Of a stretch of 64,000 nucleotides of DNA, positions 59,124 through 64,000 are shown in pieces. The notes under the pieces are model-generated. The model saw only the letters and a program-made list of their open reading frames with translations. It did not search any database and was not told where the DNA came from. Source of the stretch: JAWXUU01 sp044426045. Its GTDB lineage: Bacteria; Bacillota; Clostridia; Christensenellales; CAMQZB01. Each line of letters starts with the position of its first letter. The stretch's first letter is position 1. Made by a program: the position numbers and the translations under genes. The DNA lies in assembly GCA_044426045.1 (NCBI GenBank), contig JAWXUX010000002.1, positions 1 through 64,000 on the forward strand, given 5' to 3'.

Positions 59124-60350
59124 TTACGTTCTGTAGTCGCCGTTTATTTTCACGTAGTCATATGTGAGGTCACAGCCCCATGCACACGCGTTTTCTGTTC
59201 CGTCGTTAAAGTTGCAAAGGATTGTGATTTCTTCTTCTGAAAGCACTGTTTTTGCGACTTCTTCTGAAAATGGAATTGCTGAGCCCGCTTTACAAACTTC
59301 GATGATTCCCGCTTTTGACTGGAAGGCGATATCGATTTTTGTCACATCCACGTTTGCTTTTGAATAGCCGATTGCGCAGATAACTCTGCCCCAGTTTGCA
59401 TCTTCCCCAAACATTGCTGATTTGAGAAGTGATGAGCAAATAACAGATTTTGCTGAAAGTTTTGCATCTTCCAAAGTTTTTGCATTTGTAACACTGCATT
59501 CAAGAAGTTTTGTTGCACCTTCACCGTCGCCAACTATCATTTTGCAAAGTGCGACAGTCACTGAGTTGAGGGCTTTTGCAAATATCGCAAAATCTTCGCC
59601 ATCAGTCGTGATTTCAGCGTTGCCCGCCATGCCGTTTGCAAGAACAGAAACCATATCGTTTGTCGATGTGTCGCCGTCCACTGAAAGCATGTTGAATGAA
59701 TTTTGAATGTCCTCTGAAAGTGCCTTTTTGATCATTTCTGACGAGATTGCACAGTCGGTTGTTAAAAACACTAGCATTGTTGCCATGTTTGGGTGAATCA
59801 TGCCAGAACCTTTGGCAATACCGCCAATTCGACATTCAACGCCACCAATTTCGAAACTCACTGCGATTTCTTTCGCTTTTGTGTCGGTTGTCAAGATGCC
59901 TTCTGATGCGAGGGCACTTTGGTTATAATCAAGACCCGCCGCAAGTTCTTTCATACCTTTTTCAAAAGGTTCGATATCAAGTGGCAAGCCGATAACTCCC
60001 GTTGATGCAACGATAATGTCGGTTGCGGGAACTTTGATTTCATTTGATAGAATCTCGCAAATTTGGTTTGCAATTTCAACGCCATTTGCGTTGCATGTGT
60101 TTGCGTTTCCGCTGTTGCAGATGATCGCTTGCGCCTTTCCGTTTTCAAGGTGGGCTTTTGTCACAAGAAGTGGCGCACCTTTCACGAGGTTAGTTGTGTA
60201 GACTGAAGCGGATGAGGCTAGCTTTTCGCTGAAAATCAAAGACAAGTCGCGTTTTGATCTGTTTTTGCGAATGCCTGCGTGAATTCCGTTTGCTTTGAAG
60301 CCTTTCGGAAAGCACACGCCACCCGTTTGCTGTTTTATTTCGATGTTCAT
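59124..60350 (-). CDS. argJ: Bifunctional ornithine acetyltransferase / N-acetylglutamate synthase
   Basis: A 408-residue enzyme. The self-cleavage site is in GMIHPNMATMLVF, where Thr becomes the nucleophile; ahead of it AKGSGM and behind it GDTSTNDMV are conserved. The N-terminus begins with VCFPKGFKANGIHAGIR (shown in part). It recycles the acetyl group from acetylornithine to glutamate, which allows a cyclic pathway. It overlaps argC by 4 bases. A gap of about 63 bases separates it from argB. Confidence 0.96.
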   Translation of the reverse strand: MNIEIKQQTGGVCFPKGFKANGIHAGIRKNRSKRDLSLIFSEKLASSASVYTTNLVKGAPLLVTKAHLENGKAQAIICNSGNANTCNANGVEIANQICEILSNEIKVPATDIIVASTGVIGLPLDIEPFEKGMKELAAGLDYNQSALASEGILTTDTKAKEIAVSFEIGGVECRIGGIAKGSGMIHPNMATMLVFLTTDCAISSEMIKKALSEDIQNSFNMLSVDGDTSTNDMVSVLANGMAGNAEITTDGEDFAIFAKALNSVTVALCKMIVGDGEGATKLLECSVTNAKTLEDAKLSAKSVICSSLLKSAMFGEDANWGRVICAIGYSKANVDVTKIDIAFQSKAGIIEVCKAGSAIPFSEEVAKTVLSEEEITILCNFNDGTENACAWGCDLTYDYVKINGDYRT

Positions 60351-61279
60351 ATTTCCAATCCTGTTTTTTTATCCACGCCAAGCAGAATGTTGAGTGCTTC
60401 AACTGCCGCTCCTGACGCTCCTTTACCTAAGTTATCATATCTTGCTGTTAGCACCATTCTTTCGTCGTTGCCACAAACTGATATTTCCATTGAATCCAAG
60501 TTTTTCATTTTATTGGCTGAAATAAATCCGCCATCAGCCATTTCGTCCACGAATTTCACGATTTCGCCGTTATATTTTTCTTTATAGACAGCTTTGATTT
60601 CAGCAAGAGTGTGACCGTTTGTTTCGCTTTTTGAAAGTGGTATTGTCACGAGCATGCCAGAATAGAAATCCGCAACAACGGGAACGAACACTGGTGGATT
60701 TTCAAGACCCGAAATATACGCCATTTCAGGCAAGTGTTTGTGGGCTTGAGTTATTCCGTATATTTGTGGTGCAGAATACTTATCTTCCCTTGTTTCGCTT
60801 TCAAAATCCGCAATCATGCCTTTGCCACCGCCTGAATAGCCAGTTATTGAATGGCAAGAAAGCTGAGCGTTTTTGTTTATTATCCCCGCCTTAACGAGTG
60901 GATATGTGAGTGCGATAAAACCGCTTGCGTGACAACCTGGAACTGCAATTCTTTTTGAATTTGCAATCGCCTTTTCGTGATTTTCTGAAAGCTCGGAAAA
61001 ACCGTACGTCCAATCGGGGTTTGTTCTGTGGGCGGTTGAGGCGTCGATCACTGCAGTGTGGTCGTTTTCTATCATAGAAACTGACTCTTTTGCGGCATCG
61101 TCTGGCAGACATAGGAAAACGACATCCGCTTTGTTGATTGCCGTTTTTCTTGCATTATAATCTTTTCTTTCTGTATCAGAAAGCAAGATAAGCTGGATAT
61201 CCTGCCTACCTTGCAATCTTTCAAAGATGCGAAGCCCTGTCGTGCCCGCTTTTCCGTCTATAAAAATTTTTGTTGACAT
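60347..61279 (-). CDS. argC: N-acetyl-gamma-glutamyl-phosphate reductase (type 2)
   Basis: A 310-residue enzyme of the short type-2 class: IFIDGKAGTTGLRIFERL, the catalytic Cys in VPGCHASGFIALTYPLV and DFYSGMLVTIPL. The type-2 class is distinct from the longer E. coli form. It reduces N-acetylglutamyl phosphate in arginine synthesis. It is preceded by argG by about 28 bases and overlaps argJ. Confidence 0.95.
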   Translation of the reverse strand: MSTKIFIDGKAGTTGLRIFERLQGRQDIQLILLSDTERKDYNARKTAINKADVVFLCLPDDAAKESVSMIENDHTAVIDASTAHRTNPDWTYGFSELSENHEKAIANSKRIAVPGCHASGFIALTYPLVKAGIINKNAQLSCHSITGYSGGGKGMIADFESETREDKYSAPQIYGITQAHKHLPEMAYISGLENPPVFVPVVADFYSGMLVTIPLSKSETNGHTLAEIKAVYKEKYNGEIVKFVDEMADGGFISANKMKNLDSMEISVCGNDERMVLTARYDNLGKGASGAAVEALNILLGVDKKTGLEI

Positions 61280-61306
61280 TTTGTTTCCTTAGATTTTAAA
61301 CCGCTG

Positions 61307-62536
61307 TTATTTCAAGCCGTTTTTAGCTTTCATGTTTGCGTATACTTTTGTTGAAAGACCATAAAGGTTGATAAAACCAGCTGAATCTTTTTGATCGTAT
61401 ACTTCGTCTTCGTCGAATGTTGCAATTTCCATATCGTATAGTGAATATGGTGAGCAAACACCAGCGTTTATCATGTTGCCTTTGTAAAGTTTGAGTTTAA
61501 CATCGCCAGTCACTGTTTTTTGAGTTTCTTTAACGAATGCCAAGATTGCATCAGTTAGTGGTGTGAACCATTGTGCGTTATACACCATTTGTGCAAGTTT
61601 GTGGGCAACGTCTTGTTTGAAATGCATTGTTTCTTTATCAAGACAGATTGTTTCAAGAACGCTGTGGGCTTTATAAAGGATTGCTCCGCCTGGAGTTTCA
61701 TAAACGCCACGGCATTTCATGCCAACAAGTCTGTTTTCAACGATGTCAAGAAGTCCGATTGCGTTTGCACCGCCGATTTCGTTTAGTTTTGTTACCATTT
61801 CAACGCTGTTCATTTCAACGCCGTCAACTGATGTTGGAACACCTTTTTCAAAGTGGATTGTCACATATGCTGGAACGTCTGGCGCTTGTTCTGGAGAAAC
61901 ACTCATTTCAAGGAAGCCTTCTTTGTTATATGTTGGTTCGTTCATTGGGTCTTCAAGATCCAAGCCTTCATGTGAAAGGTGCCAAATGTTTTTATCTTTT
62001 GAATAGTTTGTTTCACGGTTGATTTTTAGTGGGATATTGTGAGCTTCGGCATATTCGATTTCTTCTTCACGAGATTTGATATCCCATTCACGCCATGGTG
62101 CGATGATTGGCATGTTTGGTGCGAAAGCCTTGATTGCCATTTCAAAACGAACTTGGTCGTTTCCTTTTCCTGTGCAACCGTGGCAAATTGCATCTGCCCC
62201 TTCAGCGATTGCGATTTCTGCAATTCTTTTGCCGATTGGTGGGCGTGCATAAGCTGTGCCAAGAAGATATTCTTCATATAGTGCACCCGCTTGCATGCAT
62301 GGGAAAACGTAGTCGTCTAGGAATTCTTTTGTTAGATCTTCGATATATATTTTTGAAGCACCAGTTTTGATTGCTTTTTCTTCCAATCCCTCAAGTTCGC
62401 TCGCTTGACCAACGTTTCCTGACACTGCGATAACTTCACAGTTGTTATAATTTTCCTTTAGCCATGGAATGATGATTGATGTGTCAAGACCACCTGAATA
62501 TGCAAGTACAACTTTTTTGATTTTTGATTTATCCAT
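61307..62536 (-). CDS. argG: Argininosuccinate synthase
   Basis: A 409-residue enzyme started at the ATG at 62536 (AGAGG); the frame extends 14 codons upstream without a site and would cover the -10 box. The ATP PP-loop VVLAYSGGLDTSIIIPWL and the CHGCTGKGNDQVRFE segment are diagnostic. It joins citrulline and aspartate. It is the first gene of the operon. argH, which acts next, is not found in the window. Confidence 0.97.
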   Translation of the reverse strand: MDKSKIKKVVLAYSGGLDTSIIIPWLKENYNNCEVIAVSGNVGQASELEGLEEKAIKTGASKIYIEDLTKEFLDDYVFPCMQAGALYEEYLLGTAYARPPIGKRIAEIAIAEGADAICHGCTGKGNDQVRFEMAIKAFAPNMPIIAPWREWDIKSREEEIEYAEAHNIPLKINRETNYSKDKNIWHLSHEGLDLEDPMNEPTYNKEGFLEMSVSPEQAPDVPAYVTIHFEKGVPTSVDGVEMNSVEMVTKLNEIGGANAIGLLDIVENRLVGMKCRGVYETPGGAILYKAHSVLETICLDKETMHFKQDVAHKLAQMVYNAQWFTPLTDAILAFVKETQKTVTGDVKLKLYKGNMINAGVCSPYSLYDMEIATFDEDEVYDQKDSAGFINLYGLSTKVYANMKAKNGLK

Positions 62537-62569
62537 TATTATTACCTCTTTAAAACTCTTAATGAAGAT

Positions 62570-62632
62570 ATAATACACCTTTTTTGATTTTTAAGCAACT
62601 GTTTATACGCAATTTATGCATATTTATGAATA
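62570..62632 (-). promoter_or_regulatory. Arginine operon promoter with ArgR-box-like site
   Basis: Minus strand: TTGCTT (62593-62598), 17-base spacer, TATTAT (62570-62575). Just upstream of the -35 box, tgcatatttatgaata (62617-62632) matches 11 of 14 positions of the ArgR box TGAATWWWWATTCA. ArgR control is probable. Confidence 0.65.
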
Positions 62633-62747
62633 TTTTTTATTGATTTTTTTGCATTTATTGTGATATTGATTGGTTTTTGTTATATATATTTGGAATATTG
62701 TTAAATTGTTGACGAGATATGCATGATTGTTGTATTTATGCATTGGG

Positions 62748-63018
62748 AGAGGTGAAAGGTGAAAGGTGAAAGGTGAAAGGTGCGGTAATGCACTCGCAGG
62801 CTCGTGCTTTCTATATTTCGATTTGGGCGGGCGTTGGGGACGGTGCGCACACATGGGTGCGACCCTACATATGGTTATAGCTACAAACACGTTAAAACGT
62901 TTGTAGTTATTGTAGTTTTACATTTAAATTTCGTATGCACGGAGCGGTACGCGGAGTGCCTACCACACCTTTCACCTTTCACCTTTCACCTTTCACCTTT
63001 CACTTTAAGCGTAGCGTT
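62748..63018. repeat. Intergenic heptad-flanked element E3
   Basis: Left end: five copies of the heptad aggtgaa (62750-62782). Right end: five copies of ctttcac or its kind (62968-63006), then aagcgtagcgttt. Inner arms: tgcactcgcaggctcgtgc (left) and gcacggagcggtacgcggagtgcc (right). The centre has a GC-rich block (62826-62865) and a hairpin ctacaaac with gtttgtag (62881-62906). The left inner arm shares 17 bases with that of E1. Confidence 0.75.
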
Positions 63019-63132
63019 TTACTTTTTCCCTTTCACTTTCCCCTTTCTCCGCAAACGTTTTCTTAAAAAGATATTGACAAGTGCTTTTTATTGATGCATA
63101 ATTGGGTTATAAAAGGAAAAATGGAGAGAAAA

Positions 63133-64000
63133 ATGAAAAGAATTGGTATTATTGGTGTTGGGTCTACTGTTGCGATTGGGAGTTTTCATGAAATGGCTAT
63201 TCGCAATGATAAAAGAGCTGTGCTTACGGCAGTTTATGGCTTGAATATTGCAAAAACGCAAAAATGGGTGGCGGAAAAAGGGCTTTCTGGCACTTGCAAG
63301 GCTTGCGAGAGTTTGGATGAATTTTACAGCCTTATTGATGCGGTTGTGATTTGCACGCCAACGGCAACTCATCTTGAATATATTTTGAGTGCTGTTGCAA
63401 ACGGCAAGGATTTTCTTTGCGAAAAACCGCTTGCGGGGGGTGCACGCGAGTGCGAGATTGCGATTGATGCAATGAAAGGAAAAAATATTGTGGGATTTGT
63501 TGGGTTTATTTATCGCTCGGCAAATTTCACGAACAAAATAAAGGAAATTGTGGCGGAAAAGATCGGCAAGGTTTATACTTACAGTTGCCATTTTGGGGGC
63601 AAGCGACTTGCAAACCCAAACGTTGGGCATGAATGGCGATTCAAAAAGCAGTTTGCTGGCAGTGGTGCGATTTCAGATTTTGGGGCACACGTTATCGATA
63701 CGGCGATTTTCACTTGCGGGCTAGAGTTTGAAAAAATCAGCGGATTCACGCAAACTTTTATCACTGAAAGAAAGGATGAAAACGGCGTGCTTTTGCCCGT
63801 TGAAACTGACGATAGTGCTGTTATTAGTGCCGTGGCAACTTCGGGGGCGCTCGCCTCGTTCACTGTTAGCCGTGTTGGGCATGACGAGATGGGAATTACC
63901 ATCACTGGTGAAGGCGGAATGATTATGGCAAGTGGCAGAACGCCTGAATTTATCACGTATTGGAAAAAGGAAATTGGCGGAGCTTACACTGGGAATGTTT
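63133..64000 (+). CDS. Gfo/Idh/MocA-family oxidoreductase (cut by window edge)
   Basis: The frame opens at the ATG at 63133 (GGAG site; an in-frame ATG at 63121 is an alternative) and stays open to the end for 289 codons. MKRIGIIGVGSTVAIGSFH is the Rossmann nucleotide-binding start; VVICTPTATHLEYILSAV and CEKPLAGGARE (the EKP motif with catalytic Lys) follow, then an AISDFGAHVIDTA substrate-domain motif. It is an NAD(P)-dependent sugar or inositol dehydrogenase; the substrate is unknown. The C-terminus lies outside. It is divergent from the arginine operon. Confidence 0.92.
   Translation, partial: MKRIGIIGVGSTVAIGSFHEMAIRNDKRAVLTAVYGLNIAKTQKWVAEKGLSGTCKACESLDEFYSLIDAVVICTPTATHLEYILSAVANGKDFLCEKPLAGGARECEIAIDAMKGKNIVGFVGFIYRSANFTNKIKEIVAEKIGKVYTYSCHFGGKRLANPNVGHEWRFKKQFAGSGAISDFGAHVIDTAIFTCGLEFEKISGFTQTFITERKDENGVLLPVETDDSAVISAVATSGALASFTVSRVGHDEMGITITGEGGMIMASGRTPEFITYWKKEIGGAYTGNV

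Noticed and set aside
53554..63018. CRISPR-like reading of the heptad arrays
   Set aside because: The repeats are 7 bp, without spacers of uniform size, and are paired in inverted orientation; no cas genes are present.

Overview
The window looks like a low-GC Gram-positive chromosome, most likely an uncultured gut-type member of the Clostridia (Bacillota). The basis is AT-rich sequence, AGGAGG-type ribosome sites, TTGACA-17-TATAAT promoters, ECF vitamin transporters under FMN and TPP riboswitches, a FloA/NfeD pair, ruvX-DUF1292, YtrA/YtrB-type ABC genes and a compact arginine operon. Species-level placement cannot be made by eye.

Bases 1 to about 21,610 are one end of a prophage; its far end lies left of the window. 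Late genes run leftward on the minus strand in the order small terminase, large terminase, small membrane protein, portal, scaffold, major capsid, decoration protein, head-tail adaptor, 684-residue nozzle-like protein and a tail appendage cut by the window edge. There is no tape measure or tail-tube gene, so a short-tailed (podovirus-like) particle is likely. Upstream lies an early region of small genes with a rolling-circle HUH Rep protein, a C5 cytosine methyltransferase, a PAPS-reductase-like protein, an HNH protein and a C-type-lectin-like protein. The switch at 18.3-18.5 kb has divergent cro-like and CI/LexA-like repressor genes with three matching operators inside two consensus promoters. 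The rightward lysogeny arm carries the repressor, an unknown membrane protein, a 26-codon relic of a serine recombinase and a tyrosine integrase. The right attachment site resembles the 3' end of a tmRNA (ssrA) gene followed by its terminator.

From 21.7 to 23.6 kb is debris of another mobile element: a 5'-truncated MuF-C-like fragment whose 3' part lies in roughly 404-bp tandem copies, plus a consensus promoter and a small intact-looking gene.

From 23.7 kb on the sequence is chromosomal. It holds ridA; a riboflavin transporter (FMN riboswitch); a SPOR-like membrane protein; a YfbR-type nucleotidase with an HE instead of HD motif; a thiamine transporter (TPP riboswitch); nfeD-floA; a CtpE-like P-type ATPase; a DUF2225-like coiled-coil protein; DUF1292-ruvX; an aldo/keto reductase with ferredoxin domain; a 907-residue surface propeller/SH3-like protein; galactose mutarotase; transketolase; phosphohexomutase; CorA; an M1 lipoprotein peptidase; arsR-arsP; an Smr protein; DUF554; a GntR-ABC operon; pgi; and an arginine operon argG-C-J-B-D-F without argH, ending with a Gfo/Idh/MocA oxidoreductase cut by the right edge.

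The most unusual signal is a family of three intergenic elements (about 53.55-53.80, 55.80-56.01 and 62.75-63.02 kb). Each has tandem 7-bp repeats at both ends, inverted so that the ends can pair; conserved inner arms with a GCACTC...CTCGTGC motif; and a central hairpin of different sequence. The heptad differs between elements but matches between the two ends of the same element.
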